Assembly (NCBI RefSeq): GCF_004054195.1
Contig: NZ_SBIW01000001.1
Coordinates: 310,001 to 374,000 of the forward strand
Reading direction: 5' to 3'
Length of the DNA: 64,000 bases
Source of the DNA: Mucilaginibacter gilvus
GTDB taxonomy: Bacteria; Bacteroidota; Bacteroidia; Sphingobacteriales; Sphingobacteriaceae
The first letter of the stretch is position 1, and each line of letters opens with the position of its first letter. The translations under genes were made by a program, and so were the position numbers. Below, in pieces: positions 47,590-57,763 of this stretch. The notes under the pieces were generated by a model that saw only the letters and a program-made list of their open reading frames with translations, had not been told where the DNA came from and searched no databases.

Positions 47590-47755
47590 ACTTGAGGTCC
47601 CCGGGTAATACCGGGATTAATAAGGAACCGTGTGTAAATCACGGGCTGTCGCGCAACTGTAAGTAACGCAACGGTTATTGCCATTAATTACCCATTGTAC
47701 CGCCAAAACGGTATGAGAAGGGCGGCAATAATGTTACAAGCCAGGATACTTGCCC
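47590..47755 (+). ncRNA. Cobalamin (B12) riboswitch in the metE leader
   Basis: The core shows the class signature: AAGGAACCGTGTGTAAATC, then ACGGGCTGTCGCGCAACTGTAA (split at 47641), then paired GCCGCC/GGCGGC arms, and near the 3' end ACAAGCCAGGATACTTGCC. The GCTGTCGCGCAACTGTAA box and the CCAGGATAC box are highly diagnostic. B12 binding would shut off metE, since B12-dependent MetH can then serve. The expression platform is not resolved; a possible GTGTGC/GCGCAC hairpin lies at about 47816-47836. A TATATTTA at 47558 may be the promoter. Confidence 0.93.
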
Positions 47756-47934
47756 CATGTTTTAAGACAATGCTTTCGCGTATTGAAGCAGTAGTCAGAG
47801 ATAAGACGGATCATCGTGTGCTTTTTTTTAGCGCACAGTTTTCTGTTGCATCTTTTATTACCATTTCCCACGAAAGCATACCGAAAACCGTAAGGAGCAT
47901 TAATTCATCATTAATGTTTAACCAAAAAAGTTTT

Positions 47935-50247
47935 ATGCGTATGCTCAAAAACAACCTCGGGTACCCTCGCGTAGGGGCCCACCGTGAACTCAAAAAAGCC
48001 AGTGAACAATACTGGGCCGGCAAGATCAGCCGCGATGATCTGTTTACCACCGCGCAAGCCATCCGCCGGCAAAACTGGCAATTACAACAGGATGCTGGTA
48101 TCGACCTGATCCCCTGTAACGATTTTAGCCTGTACGACCTCGTGCTGGACACCTCGCTGATGCTGGGCGTAATTCCGCAGCGCTACAACCCCGTCCTTAC
48201 CCAAAACCCGCAAAACAAGGAGATAGACCTTTATTTTGCCATGGCGCGCGGCTACCAAAAAGACGGGCTGGACGTAACCGCTATGGAAATGACCAAGTGG
48301 TTTGATACCAACTACCATTACCTGGTGCCCGAATTTACCGCCAATCAGCAGTTCCGGATATTCTCGGAGAAAGTCTTCGAAGAGTTTAACCTGGCTAAAC
48401 AAGCACTGGGTACTGTGCCTAAACCAGTGCTGATAGGCCCGGTGAGCTACCTTTTATTAGGGAAGGAAAAAGAAGCGGGCTTTAAAAAGATCAGCCTCAT
48501 TAAAAAGCTGGTGCCGGTTTATATCGACATTATAAAAAAACTGCAAAACCAGGGCGCCGTGTGGGTTCAGCTGGACGAGCCTTTTCTCACCATGGACCTT
48601 TCCCTGGAGGAAAAGGAGGCATATATGTATGCCTACACTGAAATAAAAAAACATTGCCCAAAGATCAAGACCCTGCTTGCTACCTATTTCGACAGTCTTC
48701 ACAAAAACGCCTTCCTTGCGGTTAACCTGCCTGTTTGCGCCCTACATATCGACCTCGTGCGCGCGCCGGAGCAATTAGATGAGGTGCTGAGCTTAATCCC
48801 CGAAAAACTCACCCTATCCCTTGGCGTGGTAGATGGCCGCAACATCTGGAAGAACGATTACATCCGTTCGGTAGGCCATATCAAAAAAGCCATTGCCGCC
48901 ATCGGGACTGATCGTGTATGGATAGCGCCAAGCTGCTCTCTGCTCCACACTCCTGCCGACCTTGCCCTGGAAACCGCCATTAACCCCGAAATAAAAAACT
49001 GGATGGCCTTTGCCAAACAGAAGCTCAACGAGATCAAAGAACTGGGGGAAATTATGGAAGGCAACACGCCACTGTTGCTGCAAAATTTAAAAGCAATATC
49101 TGCCCGGAGTTTATCAAAACTGATACACAAGCAAGCCATCAAAGAGCGTGTTGCGGCCCTAACCGACGCAAATGCTGCCCGCGTAAGCGAATTTAAAACG
49201 CGGCAAAAAATCCAGCAGGCTCAATTTAAGCTGCCCCTCTTCCCTACTACCACCATCGGTTCGTTCCCGCAAACGGATGACATTCGCCAGTTAAGGGCCA
49301 GGCTTAAAAAAGGTGCGCTTTCTCAGGAGCAGTACGATTCTGAAATTAAGAAAGCCACCATCGAAGCAATTCGCTGGCAGGAGGAAACCGGGATAGACGT
49401 ACTGGTACACGGCGAGTTTGAGCGAAACGACATGGTAGAATATTTTGGCGAACAGCTCGACGGATTCCTCTTCACTAAAAACGGCTGGGTACAAAGCTAT
49501 GGCAGCCGCTGCGTAAAGCCACCGGTAATTTATGGCGATGTAAGCCGCCCCCGCGATATGACCGTGCGTTGGAGCAGCTTTGCGCAGGCCAATACCCAAA
49601 AAATAATGAAGGGAATGCTCACCGGCCCTGTAACTATTTTGCAATGGAGCTTTGTTCGGGATGATCAGCCCCGTTCTGAAACGGCTAACCAAATAGCTTT
49701 CGCCATAAGGGATGAGGTAATTGCGCTGGAGCAGGCAGGCATCCGGGTGATACAGATAGATGAGCCCGCCATACGCGAAGGCCTGCCTTTACGCAAGGCC
49801 GACTGGAGCAGCTACCTCGATTGGGCGGTAAAAGCATTCCGCATTTCGGCAAGCGGTGTGCAGGACGAAACGCAGATCCACACCCACATGTGTTACAGCG
49901 AGTTTAACGATATCATCAGGCACATTGCCTTGATGGATGCGGATGTGATCACGATAGAAACCTCGCGCTCGCAAATGGAACTGCTGGAAGCCTTTGCCGA
50001 TTTTAAATACCCTGCAGAAATAGGCCCGGGTGTGTACGATATCCACTCGCCGCGTGTGCCCGCTGTTGGCGAAATGGTAAGCCTGCTGGAAAAAGCCGCG
50101 GAACTGCTGCCCATCGCCAACATTTGGGTAAACCCCGATTGCGGCCTCAAAACCCGTAAATGGCCCGAAACACAAGCCGCGTTAACCAACATGGTTTTAG
50201 CAGCGAAGGCCGCCCGGGAGATCTTCAGCAACCAACCTGTAAATTAA
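47935..50247 (+). CDS. metE: Cobalamin-independent methionine synthase
   Basis: The 770-residue enzyme methylates homocysteine with methyltetrahydrofolate triglutamate. It has the two-barrel plan: N-terminal NNLGYPRVGAHRELKKA and the C-terminal catalytic half beginning FPTTTIGSFPQT. Zinc ligands are visible in HTHMCYSE and NPDCGLKTRKW. The start at 47935 places LGYP as in E. coli MetE; 47914 and 47941 are alternatives. The frame extends upstream through the riboswitch but that part is not protein-like. Confidence 0.95.
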   Translation: MRMLKNNLGYPRVGAHRELKKASEQYWAGKISRDDLFTTAQAIRRQNWQLQQDAGIDLIPCNDFSLYDLVLDTSLMLGVIPQRYNPVLTQNPQNKEIDLYFAMARGYQKDGLDVTAMEMTKWFDTNYHYLVPEFTANQQFRIFSEKVFEEFNLAKQALGTVPKPVLIGPVSYLLLGKEKEAGFKKISLIKKLVPVYIDIIKKLQNQGAVWVQLDEPFLTMDLSLEEKEAYMYAYTEIKKHCPKIKTLLATYFDSLHKNAFLAVNLPVCALHIDLVRAPEQLDEVLSLIPEKLTLSLGVVDGRNIWKNDYIRSVGHIKKAIAAIGTDRVWIAPSCSLLHTPADLALETAINPEIKNWMAFAKQKLNEIKELGEIMEGNTPLLLQNLKAISARSLSKLIHKQAIKERVAALTDANAARVSEFKTRQKIQQAQFKLPLFPTTTIGSFPQTDDIRQLRARLKKGALSQEQYDSEIKKATIEAIRWQEETGIDVLVHGEFERNDMVEYFGEQLDGFLFTKNGWVQSYGSRCVKPPVIYGDVSRPRDMTVRWSSFAQANTQKIMKGMLTGPVTILQWSFVRDDQPRSETANQIAFAIRDEVIALEQAGIRVIQIDEPAIREGLPLRKADWSSYLDWAVKAFRISASGVQDETQIHTHMCYSEFNDIIRHIALMDADVITIETSRSQMELLEAFADFKYPAEIGPGVYDIHSPRVPAVGEMVSLLEKAAELLPIANIWVNPDCGLKTRKWPETQAALTNMVLAAKAAREIFSNQPVN

Positions 50248-50256
50248 TTAAACCCC

Positions 50257-50285
50257 ATGCGCCCGGGCATCACCGGGCGCATTTA
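50257..50285 (+). terminator. Terminator after metE
   Basis: ATGCGCCCGG at 50257-50266 and CCGGGCGCAT at 50273-50282 form a 10-bp GC-rich stem with a 6-base loop, followed by TTATT. The ATG inside it is not a start codon. Confidence 0.8.
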
Positions 50286-50292
50286 TTCCCCA

Positions 50293-50688
50293 ATGAACAT
50301 GACCATACCCGAAAGAACCAAAGCCGCCGAAACGCGCATTTTTAAAGCCGTTTTCCCAAACACCACCAACCATTACGACACCTTGTTTGGCGGCACCGCC
50401 ATGGCTTTGATGGATGAGGTAGCTTTTATAACCGCTACCCGTTTTACCCGCAAAACCATGGTAACCGTATCGTCTGACAGGATAGATTTTAACCAGCCCA
50501 TCCCGGCGGGTACCATTATAGAGCTGGTGGGCAGTGTATCGCACATCGGCAATACAAGCCTTAAAGTTTTGGTGGAAATTTATGTGGAAGAGATGTACAG
50601 TTTTAACCGCGAAAAAGCCATCACCGGCACTTTTACCTTTGTGGCGATAGATAAGAATAATAAAGCAAGAAAGGTACTGGAGGAATAG
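50293..50688 (+). CDS. Acyl-CoA thioesterase, hotdog fold (YciA-like)
   Basis: The 131-residue protein has the hotdog pattern KAVFPNTTNHYDTLFGGTAMALMDEVAFITATR with the catalytic Asp in NHYDTLFGG/MDEVA. SSDRIDFNQPIPAGTIIEL follows, as in the YciA/BACH group that hydrolyses acyl-CoAs. I start at the ATG at 50293 (the next is at 50299), since the earlier one lies in the metE terminator. Confidence 0.88.
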   Translation: MNMTIPERTKAAETRIFKAVFPNTTNHYDTLFGGTAMALMDEVAFITATRFTRKTMVTVSSDRIDFNQPIPAGTIIELVGSVSHIGNTSLKVLVEIYVEEMYSFNREKAITGTFTFVAIDKNNKARKVLEE

Positions 50689-50718
50689 GTAACGCTGCTA
50701 ATAAGGATTAAAAAGCAA

Positions 50719-50737
50719 AGGCCCCTGTTGGGGGCCT
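50719..50737 (-). terminator. Terminator after tatA
   Basis: AGGCCCC and GGGGCCT pair around TGTTG. On the minus strand the stem is followed by TTGCTTTTTAA. Confidence 0.7.
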
Positions 50738-50748
50738 CGCTGAATAAA

Positions 50749-50943
50749 CTAAACGTTATTTTCTTTTTGGGATGCAACCGTTACTGGTGCCGGTATAGGT
50801 TCGGCGGCAGCGGCGCTTTGCGCATCTTTAAATTCTTTCATGCCTTTGCCAAGGCCTTTCATCATTTCGGGTATTTTTTTACCTCCAAATAATAATAAAA
50901 TAGCAACTAATATTAAAATGATCTCCGGTGCTCCTAATCCCAT
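50749..50943 (-). CDS. tatA: Twin-arginine translocase subunit TatA/TatE
   Basis: The 64-residue protein has the TatA plan: [21 protein letters not shown] (membrane helix and FGGKKIPE hinge), then an amphipathic helix [15 protein letters not shown] and an Ala/Pro-rich tail. TatA oligomers form the pore that exports folded proteins. tatC is not adjacent. Confidence 0.93.
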   Translation of the reverse strand: MGLGAPEIILILVAILLLFGGKKIPEMMKGLGKGMKEFKDAQSAAAAEPIPAPVTVASQKENNV

Positions 50944-51054
50944 GGTGTTTTTTTTTAGTGAATGTAAGTATACTTACGTAGAAAGTAAAGCCACGATTTT
51001 ATTAATTGTTTTAAATATTCTTCGGTTCCGCGCAGTCGTTTAAAAATCCGCAGG

Positions 51055-51453
51055 CTAATAAACCAAAGCCAACGGGCCGTCCTTAGCTGCCAGCACCGAG
51101 AAACCTGGTTTTGCACCGGGAATCAGTTCGGCTATAAATTTATCGCGCAGCAAAATAGCTGCTTCTATTTCACCATCTGCTGTTTCATCCCATTCGCAGC
51201 GTACCTGGGCAGCATCTGATATCGGGGTTATCGTAACATCCTTCTTTATATAATCAGCAGGATTAAGAGCCGGCATTTCATCAGTATTTAAAAATGAACC
51301 GGCGGGAGTTGCGGCGCGGTTGTAAAGCCATACATCAGATACAATATCGCCGTAATAATTGAGATAGGCATAGGCCACACGCCCATCGTCCTCTATGGTT
51401 ACAGCGTATGCGTTATCAAACGGGCAGGGTATGCTTAAATGGAACTGGGGCAT
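51055..51453 (-). CDS. Conserved-looking hypothetical protein
   Basis: The 132-residue cytoplasmic protein begins MPQFHLSIPCPFDNAYAVTI and has an acidic, beta-rich composition (VTIEDDGRVAYAYLNYYGDIVSDVWLYN). No signal or motif is visible. It follows the CWC gene by 6 bases, so the two are probably co-transcribed. No family was recognised. Confidence 0.65.
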   Translation of the reverse strand: MPQFHLSIPCPFDNAYAVTIEDDGRVAYAYLNYYGDIVSDVWLYNRAATPAGSFLNTDEMPALNPADYIKKDVTITPISDAAQVRCEWDETADGEIEAAILLRDKFIAELIPGAKPGFSVLAAKDGPLALVY

Positions 51454-51459
51454 ATCAGC

Positions 51460-51663
51460 TTATAAACTTTCCTGGTATTCTTGTTGCAGGGCCAGCAAAC
51501 AATTAGCACACAGGCAGCCGTCGTACAGTTCGCTTACGTATTGCACCTCGTTGATGCTCAGCTGCACCGTACTGCACTGGCATTTGGTGTAAGAGTTAGC
51601 CTTGCACTCAAACCCGCTCTGGCAGCGCTCGCAGTGTAATATTTCGTGTTTGGCGGAGATCAT
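51460..51663 (-). CDS. Cysteine-rich CWC-family small protein
   Basis: The 67-residue protein has the family arrangement CERCQSGFEC, KCQCS and DGCLCANCLLAL, which can hold one or two zinc ions. These proteins are frequent next to housekeeping genes and have no defined function. It is followed by the gene at 51055-51453. Confidence 0.85.
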   Translation of the reverse strand: MISAKHEILHCERCQSGFECKANSYTKCQCSTVQLSINEVQYVSELYDGCLCANCLLALQQEYQESL

Positions 51664-51760
51664 TTTTATTTCGGAGGCCGGTAAAACCGAAAGCCAGGGT
51701 GTTATTGTTTTGTTTTTCGAAGGTCGGAAACATCCGCATTGTATTTATCATCAAAACGTA

Positions 51761-51794
51761 AAAGGCCGGGCAACTATACAGTTTCCCGGCCTTT
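51761..51794 (-). terminator. Terminator after the outer-membrane protein gene
   Basis: AAAGGCCGGG at 51761-51770 and CCCGGCCTTT at 51785-51794 form a 10-bp stem with a 14-base loop. The same stem sequence recurs at 54186-54222. Confidence 0.8.
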
Positions 51795-51823
51795 ATTATC
51801 ACAGGACAATTTATTCCCCCTGC

Positions 51824-52555
51824 TTAAAACTGGTATGTTAAAAAAAGGTTCCCTGCAATTGAGTTAAATCCCTTGCTAACGCTTCCGCCTGTTCTGGAGT
51901 TATAATTTGCGCCCACGGTACCCAGGCTGTAACGCCCTTCCAGCGCCATGCCCAAACTGCGGCTCAGCATAAAATTAAGGCCAATCTTTGGTGCTATGTA
52001 GGTGCTTTGCGCGTTGGAAACTTCTTCGGTGCTCGAAAAACTGGCATCGTCGATAGTGATCTTATAGCTTATCATTACAACGCCGCCGTTTACGCCGCCG
52101 TATACGTTCATATCACTGCTGATTGGCAATTCGTACGCAATACCCAGGTACAAGCCAATACCCTTGAGTTTACTAAAGGATGCACTATAATAATCGGTAT
52201 CGTCGTAGCTGATCTGCTGAAGATCCGTTAAGGGTTTATAGCTGCGGTAATCAACAGTACCCGAATAAAGCAAGTTGCCCATTCTGCGGAACAGGTTAAC
52301 GCCAAAGGTAGGCGAACCCTGGTAGCTTTGCTTCACTTCGCCAAGCGGAGACTCATAACCACCATTAAAGCCGATCATCCAGCCATCTTGATTAACAAAG
52401 CCGCCGCTGCTGCTATTGCTGCCGCTCATCACGTCACCATCGGCATTCATGCCCCGGTTACGCTGGGCATTTGCTGTCGAAAAAATAAATACGGTTAGAA
52501 TAAGAGCGAGGATTGATACGCATAATTTAAAGCGCAGATTGCGATAGGGGGCCAT
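51824..52555 (-). CDS. Outer-membrane beta-barrel protein
   Basis: The 243-residue protein has a signal peptide ending TANAQ and an OmpW/OprF-type small barrel pattern (GWMIGFNGGYESPLGEV, IGLYLGIAYELP, MALEGRYSLGTVG) ending NLFLTYQF with a terminal Phe. An N-terminal Gly/Ser-rich stretch (SGSNSSSGG) precedes the barrel. The role is unknown. It has its own terminator. Confidence 0.82.
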   Translation of the reverse strand: MAPYRNLRFKLCVSILALILTVFIFSTANAQRNRGMNADGDVMSGSNSSSGGFVNQDGWMIGFNGGYESPLGEVKQSYQGSPTFGVNLFRRMGNLLYSGTVDYRSYKPLTDLQQISYDDTDYYSASFSKLKGIGLYLGIAYELPISSDMNVYGGVNGGVVMISYKITIDDASFSSTEEVSNAQSTYIAPKIGLNFMLSRSLGMALEGRYSLGTVGANYNSRTGGSVSKGFNSIAGNLFLTYQF

Positions 52556-52739
52556 TTATAAGGTGAGGTTATATGTTCCCCCTAATTAACGCAATTCTTT
52601 TGATTTTGCGGGAAAAAATTTCAAATTCAAACGGTCATAGATGCTATCAGCGCTCCACACTGTCTTCGCTGGGTCTCTCGACAGAGTACCCTGCGCTTTA
52701 AATGGTAATGAAGTGTATTAACGCCTGCGAGAACGAAAA

Positions 52740-53219
52740 TTAGTTTTTAAATATCTTTTTAGCTTCAAGATAAACAAATGATAACCGCGCTATCACATAA
52801 TAGGACAGGAAGAAGGCTAACATAAAAGGTATCAAATATCCTATCCCTAAAATAAATTTAGTAAAATCCTGAGCAAAAGGAAGATGCCTCTCAAATTTGT
52901 CATAATTCATAAAAACATATTTTGAAAGCGATGCTGTAATAAAGCAAATAGCTGCGAAAATACATCTCGAACCAGACCTATGTAGCTTTTTAACAATATC
53001 CGCTTGTTCGAATACTTGAGCATCAAAAGTTTTTGCCCAATTAAAACACGCAGTTGATAGGGCAATAAGCACCAAAAACCCAACTGTAGAAATTGAAATA
53101 GTATCCCTATTCTGGTTAAATAATATTTCTGATGCAAGTAGCAACATCGAAACCATAGCTATCCCAATGACAAATATTAAAATCAATATATCATACCAGC
53201 GGTAGGGCAAGTTTTTCAT
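52740..53219 (-). CDS. Four-helix membrane protein of unknown function
   Basis: The 159-residue protein has helices at about 10-30, 42-60, 87-107 and 124-150. The gene is visibly AT-richer than its neighbours, as is the DUF2971 gene upstream. No family was recognised. The AT-rich pair may be an acquired segment. Confidence 0.6.
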   Translation of the reverse strand: MKNLPYRWYDILILIFVIGIAMVSMLLLASEILFNQNRDTISISTVGFLVLIALSTACFNWAKTFDAQVFEQADIVKKLHRSGSRCIFAAICFITASLSKYVFMNYDKFERHLPFAQDFTKFILGIGYLIPFMLAFFLSYYVIARLSFVYLEAKKIFKN

Positions 53220-53381
53220 TTTTTTATAAAAATAATATTTGTTTATCGCTTCCGCTATTTTTTCTAAAATGAGTTATTCGATTACTACTATTGCAGCGGA
53301 GCCCCACTTTCAGTTGACAAACGTTGATGGCTTTAGCAATGCCTACTATGCTATGCGCTTTCTTATCCCGTAGCTGCTATT

Positions 53382-54170
53382 TCACTTTTTATAATTATCA
53401 ATTTTGTTATCGATCAATCGAATTTTTTGACCCAGCAACCTAAAATACTTTTTGTCGGTAAACGATTGAAAAAAATCAACATTTTGATAGCCCGAGTTGT
53501 AAACTAATTCCATTATTTTCACTTTTTCTTTATCGTCGCACTTTACACCAAAAACTATTTTCACCAATGCTTCTTTGGGGAATTTATAAGGCCCGACTTT
53601 CCCTTGAATTATCCTTACCTCTTTCTCATATTTCCAATGATTAGATTTCGCGCAAAAAAACTCAATAACTGCATCAGTTGGATTATCATATATATTAATT
53701 TTAGGAACTGGTTTCGTGTACTTTACGTCATATATTGTGCCGAGTGATGTTTCTAAAAGGCTCGGGTCGAATCCAAGGCAAACTCCTTTATGGCAATTTG
53801 TGTAGTGCCCCCACATTAGTAAGTCATGAGATGTTTTACTTAAACTACAGATTGCTGCTTCATTAACCCATTTGTAAAACTCTTTTTTAAGCGTTGAATT
53901 AATTATTTCAAATACGCTCTTATCGTTTAGCGATTTTTCCAAGATGTTTGAAAAGAAATCATCCGATGGTTTTACAGTTTTTCTGTAGTGTTCAATAATC
54001 TCTTCTTTCCCAACAGCATTTAGGATTTCCAAATTACTATCAAAAGGATCGTTAAAATCTATAGGTGAACTAAAATATAATTCTGATTTTGTTATTAAAT
54101 CAATCAAATATTTATCATTAGCTCGATATTTATATAATGGACGAAACATATTAGATTTTAGTTTTATCAT
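53382..54170 (-). CDS. DUF2971-family protein
   Basis: The 262-residue cytoplasmic protein has the DUF2971 pattern: PLYKYRANDKYLIDLI, ELYFSSPIDFNDPFDS, ICSLSKTSHDLLMWGHYTNC and GVCLGFDP. Members are common in accessory and defence-like regions and none has an established function. Codon use is AT-rich compared with nrdA next door, which suggests transfer. It starts just after a terminator, so it has its own promoter. Confidence 0.8.
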   Translation of the reverse strand: MIKLKSNMFRPLYKYRANDKYLIDLITKSELYFSSPIDFNDPFDSNLEILNAVGKEEIIEHYRKTVKPSDDFFSNILEKSLNDKSVFEIINSTLKKEFYKWVNEAAICSLSKTSHDLLMWGHYTNCHKGVCLGFDPSLLETSLGTIYDVKYTKPVPKINIYDNPTDAVIEFFCAKSNHWKYEKEVRIIQGKVGPYKFPKEALVKIVFGVKCDDKEKVKIMELVYNSGYQNVDFFQSFTDKKYFRLLGQKIRLIDNKIDNYKK

Positions 54171-54185
54171 AGTTTCCTCTCATAA

Positions 54186-54222
54186 CCAAAGGCCGGGAAA
54201 CTTTTCAGTTCCCCGGCCTTTG
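54186..54222 (-). terminator. Terminator after nrdA
   Basis: CCAAAGGCCGGG at 54186 pairs with CCCGGCCTTTGG ending at 54222, a 12-bp stem extended by AAC/GTT. It lies between nrdA and the DUF2971 gene and shares its stem with 51761-51794. Confidence 0.8.
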
Positions 54223-54271
54223 GTATGTAGACATTTTCATCAAAGACGCGAAGTATCGCGTCTCTACGACG

Positions 54272-56647
54272 TTATGCTGAGCAAGTAACGCAGCCTTCTT
54301 CCATCGAGCAAGATGGGCCTGCCGGTACATCCTCGGTGCTGTTATCTGCAACAACTTCTGGTATAACGGCGTCCATGTTTTTGCCGCCCTGGTTTTCTAC
54401 AGTAAATTTAACCGCTTGCGATGCTGCCTGTGTACGCAGGTAGTACATACCTGTTTTAAGGCCTTTCTTCCATGCATAAAAGTGCATTGAAGTTAATTTG
54501 CTTGCATTTGGTGAGTTGATGAACAGGTTAAGCGATTGCGATTGGCAGATATAAGCACCCCTATCGGCAGCCATATCTATAATGTTACGCATCTTAATTT
54601 CCCAAACAGTTTTGTACAGTTCTTTGATATCTGCAGGGATCTCGGCGATATCCTGGATAGACCCATTTGCGGTGATGATCCTGTCTTTCATGTTAGGGGT
54701 CCACAGTTTACGGTCAACCAGGTCGCGCAGCAAGTGTTTGTTTACAATAACAAACTCACCGCTTAATACACGGCGGGTGTAAATGTTTGAGGTGTATGGC
54801 TCAAAGCACTCGTTGTTACCCAATATCTGCGAAGTTGATGCAGTTGGCATCGGCGCTACTAACAGTGAGTTGCGCACACCGTGGTTCATTACATCTAAAC
54901 GCAGGTTTTCCCAATCCCAACGGTTGCTTGCCGGTTTCTCGTTCCACAGGTCGAACTGAAACTTACCCTGAGACAGTGGCGAACCTTTAAAGGTTTCGTA
55001 ATGGCCTTCTTTTATAGCCAGGTCCTTAGAAGCCGTCATGGCTGCAAAGTAGATGGTTTCAAAGATCTCTTTGTTCAGCTGTTTTGCAGCTTCGCTTTCG
55101 AATGGTAAACGCAGCAGGATGAAGGCATCTGCCAAACCCTGTACACCTAAGCCAATTGGGCGGTGGCGCAGGTTGCTGTAACGTGCTTCTTCTACCGGGT
55201 AATAGTTGTTATCGATGATCTTATTCAGGTTTAAAGTAGCCTGGTAAGTTACTTCGTACAATTTATTATGGTCGAACTCGCCGTTGATCACATAACGTGG
55301 CAAGGCCAACGATGCCAGGTTACAAACCGCAACTTCTTTATCAGAGGTGTACTCGATGATCTCGGTACAAAGGTTCGAGCTTTTTATAGTACCCAGGTTT
55401 TGCTGGTTTGATTTCGCGTTGGCAGCATCCTTGTATAACAGGTACGGGGTACCGGTTTCTACCTGGCTATCTAACACAGCGAACCAAAGTTCCTGTGCTT
55501 TAATGGTTTTGCGGGCACGGCCTTCGCGCTCGTAACGGGTGTATAGTTCTTCAAACGCTTCGCTGTGGCAATCGGCTAATCCCGGTGCTTCGTGCGGGCA
55601 GAAAAGGCTCCAGTCTTCGTTCGCTTCAACGCGTTTCATGAACAAATCGCTTACCCAAAGAGCGTAGAACAAATCGCGGGCGCGCATTTCTTCTTTACCG
55701 TGGTTTTTGCGCAGATCCAAAAATTCAAAAATATCTGCATGCCAAGGCTCTAAGTAGATAGCGAAAGCGCCTTTACGCTTGCCACCACCCTGATCTACAT
55801 AACGGGCGGTATCGTTAAATACTTTCAGCATTGGGATGATACCGTTGCTGGTGCCATTTGTACCGCTGATGTATGAACCTGTAGCCCTTACGTTGTGGAT
55901 GCTTAAGCCGATACCACCTGCGCTCTGCGAAATTTTAGCGGTTTGCTTCAATGTATCGTAGATGCCTTCGATGCTGTCATCCTTCATCGTTAACAGGAAG
56001 CAAGACGACATTTGTGGTTTTGGTGTACCCGAGTTGAACAGAGTTGGCGTAGCGTGTGTAAACCAGCGCTCACTCATCAGGTTATACGTTTTGATAGCGC
56101 TATCGATATCCTCTTTATGGATACCAACCGATACACGCATAAACAGGTGTTGCGGGCGCTCGGCTATTTTACCGTCAATTTTCAATAGGTACGATTTCTC
56201 CAAAGTTTTGAAACCGAAGTAATCAAAACCGAAATCGCGATCGTAAATGATGCTGCTATCCAGTATTTCGGCATTTTTTTGGATGATCTCGTGAACGTCG
56301 TCGGCTAATAACGCAGCGTTTTTGCCGGTTTTTTTGTCAACGTACTCGTACATACGTTTCATGGTTTCCGAGAACGACTTGGTGGTGTTCTTGTGCAGGT
56401 TACTCACCGCAATACGCGAAGCCAGCAAAGCATAATCGGGGTGTTTGGTGGTTAACGATGCCGCCGTTTCCGCTGCAAGGTTATCCAGTTCTGAGGTGGT
56501 AACACCATCGAACAAACCTTCGATTACCTTTTTGGCCACGTCAATAGGGTCCACCAGGTTAAATCCGTAACACAGTTTTTCAATTCGCGCTGTGATCTTG
56601 TCGAATTTTACTGATTCTTTTCTGCCGTCTCGTTTTAGTACAAACAT
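54272..56647 (-). CDS. nrdA: Class Ia ribonucleoside-diphosphate reductase, alpha subunit
   Basis: The 791-residue large subunit reduces NDPs to dNDPs. An ATP-cone is at the N-terminus (about 1-90), allowing dATP inhibition. The substrate-site cysteines are in [11 protein letters not shown] and [18 protein letters not shown] carries the Asn-Cys-Glu set, and the C-terminal redox pair is [23 protein letters not shown] is also diagnostic. It follows nrdB after 141 bases. Confidence 0.96.
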   Translation of the reverse strand: MFVLKRDGRKESVKFDKITARIEKLCYGFNLVDPIDVAKKVIEGLFDGVTTSELDNLAAETAASLTTKHPDYALLASRIAVSNLHKNTTKSFSETMKRMYEYVDKKTGKNAALLADDVHEIIQKNAEILDSSIIYDRDFGFDYFGFKTLEKSYLLKIDGKIAERPQHLFMRVSVGIHKEDIDSAIKTYNLMSERWFTHATPTLFNSGTPKPQMSSCFLLTMKDDSIEGIYDTLKQTAKISQSAGGIGLSIHNVRATGSYISGTNGTSNGIIPMLKVFNDTARYVDQGGGKRKGAFAIYLEPWHADIFEFLDLRKNHGKEEMRARDLFYALWVSDLFMKRVEANEDWSLFCPHEAPGLADCHSEAFEELYTRYEREGRARKTIKAQELWFAVLDSQVETGTPYLLYKDAANAKSNQQNLGTIKSSNLCTEIIEYTSDKEVAVCNLASLALPRYVINGEFDHNKLYEVTYQATLNLNKIIDNNYYPVEEARYSNLRHRPIGLGVQGLADAFILLRLPFESEAAKQLNKEIFETIYFAAMTASKDLAIKEGHYETFKGSPLSQGKFQFDLWNEKPASNRWDWENLRLDVMNHGVRNSLLVAPMPTASTSQILGNNECFEPYTSNIYTRRVLSGEFVIVNKHLLRDLVDRKLWTPNMKDRIITANGSIQDIAEIPADIKELYKTVWEIKMRNIIDMAADRGAYICQSQSLNLFINSPNASKLTSMHFYAWKKGLKTGMYYLRTQAASQAVKFTVENQGGKNMDAVIPEVVADNSTEDVPAGPSCSMEEGCVTCSA

Positions 56648-56788
56648 ATTGGTTGGGTATTTAAATAGTTAGTGTCAAGTAAGGGAGTACTTAAACCAAC
56701 AGTAATATATAATTTAATTAAGGGTCGTGTTGTTAATGAGTAGTTAGCAAACGCGCTGTATCTTGATACTAACTACTTGATACTATTC

Positions 56789-57763
56789 CTAAAAGTCTTC
56801 GTCTAACGAGAATGATTTATTCTCCGGTGTGCCGTTTAGTACGCCGCTTTTTTGGTAATCGCCCACTCGTTTTTCAAAGAAGTTGGTTTTACCCTGCAGG
56901 CTTATCATCTCCATAAAATCAAACGGGCACGATACGCCGTATACCTTCGGATAGCCCAATTCATCCAGCCACCTATCGGCAACAAACTCGATGTATTGGC
57001 TCATCATTTTGGCGTTCATACCAATCAAACTTACCGGCAGCGCATCGCTTACAAATTCTTTTTCTATCTCTACCGCATCGGTGATGATACGGGTTGCATC
57101 TTCGGTAGAAAGTTTCACATCCAGCATTTTGTAAAGCAGGCAGGCAAACTCGCAGTGTGAACCTTCATCGCGGGAGATCAGTTCGTTGCTGAACGTTAAT
57201 CCCGGCATCAGGCCGCGTTTTTTTAACCAGAAGATAGAACAGAAACTACCGGAGAAGAAAATGCCCTCTACCGCAGCAAATGCTATTAAACGCTCGGCAA
57301 AGCTGCCGTTGTTTATCCAGCGCAGTGCCCATTCCGCTTTTTTGGTTACACAAGGGATAGTATCAATGGCGTGGAACAAACGGTCTTTTTCGGCCGGATC
57401 CTTTATATAAGTATCAATTAATAAAGCATAGGTTTCTGAGTGGATGTTCTCCATCATGATTTGGAAACCGTAGAAACAACGTGCCTCGGGCAATTGCACC
57501 TCGCTCATGAAATTGATAGCCAGGTTCTCATTTACAATACCGTCACTGGCGGCAAAAAATGCCAGGATGTGCGATATAAAATGCTTCTCACCGGGGTTTA
57601 AATTCTCCCAGTGTTTCAGATCGTCTGATAGATCTATCTCCTCGGCTGTCCAGAAACTTGCTTCTGCCTTTTTATACATTTCCCAAATAGCGGGATACTT
57701 GATGGGGAGGATAACAAAGCGGTCTTTGTTCTCTCTCAGCAATAATTCGGTTTCCTCTGGCAT
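56789..57763 (-). CDS. nrdB: Class Ia ribonucleoside-diphosphate reductase, beta subunit
   Basis: The 324-residue small subunit carries the diiron-tyrosyl radical. Iron ligands and radical residue are visible: Asp74 (ASDGIVNEN), Glu105, His108 and Tyr112 in [11 protein letters not shown], with later ligands in EGIFFSGSF and EGSHCEFA. Order nrdB-nrdA is reversed from many genomes but usual in Bacteroidota. A long leader precedes it. Confidence 0.96.
   Translation of the reverse strand: MPEETELLLRENKDRFVILPIKYPAIWEMYKKAEASFWTAEEIDLSDDLKHWENLNPGEKHFISHILAFFAASDGIVNENLAINFMSEVQLPEARCFYGFQIMMENIHSETYALLIDTYIKDPAEKDRLFHAIDTIPCVTKKAEWALRWINNGSFAERLIAFAAVEGIFFSGSFCSIFWLKKRGLMPGLTFSNELISRDEGSHCEFACLLYKMLDVKLSTEDATRIITDAVEIEKEFVSDALPVSLIGMNAKMMSQYIEFVADRWLDELGYPKVYGVSCPFDFMEMISLQGKTNFFEKRVGDYQKSGVLNGTPENKSFSLDEDF

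Noticed and set aside
47695..47934. N-terminal extension of the metE frame
   Set aside because: It translates the cobalamin aptamer and leader; MetE homology begins only at the ATG near 47935.
53269..53373. A 34-codon frame beginning MSYSITTIAAEPHFQLTNV
   Set aside because: It is short, has no promoter or neighbour support, and matches no family I know. It could be a gene remnant or a repeat, but nothing decides it.
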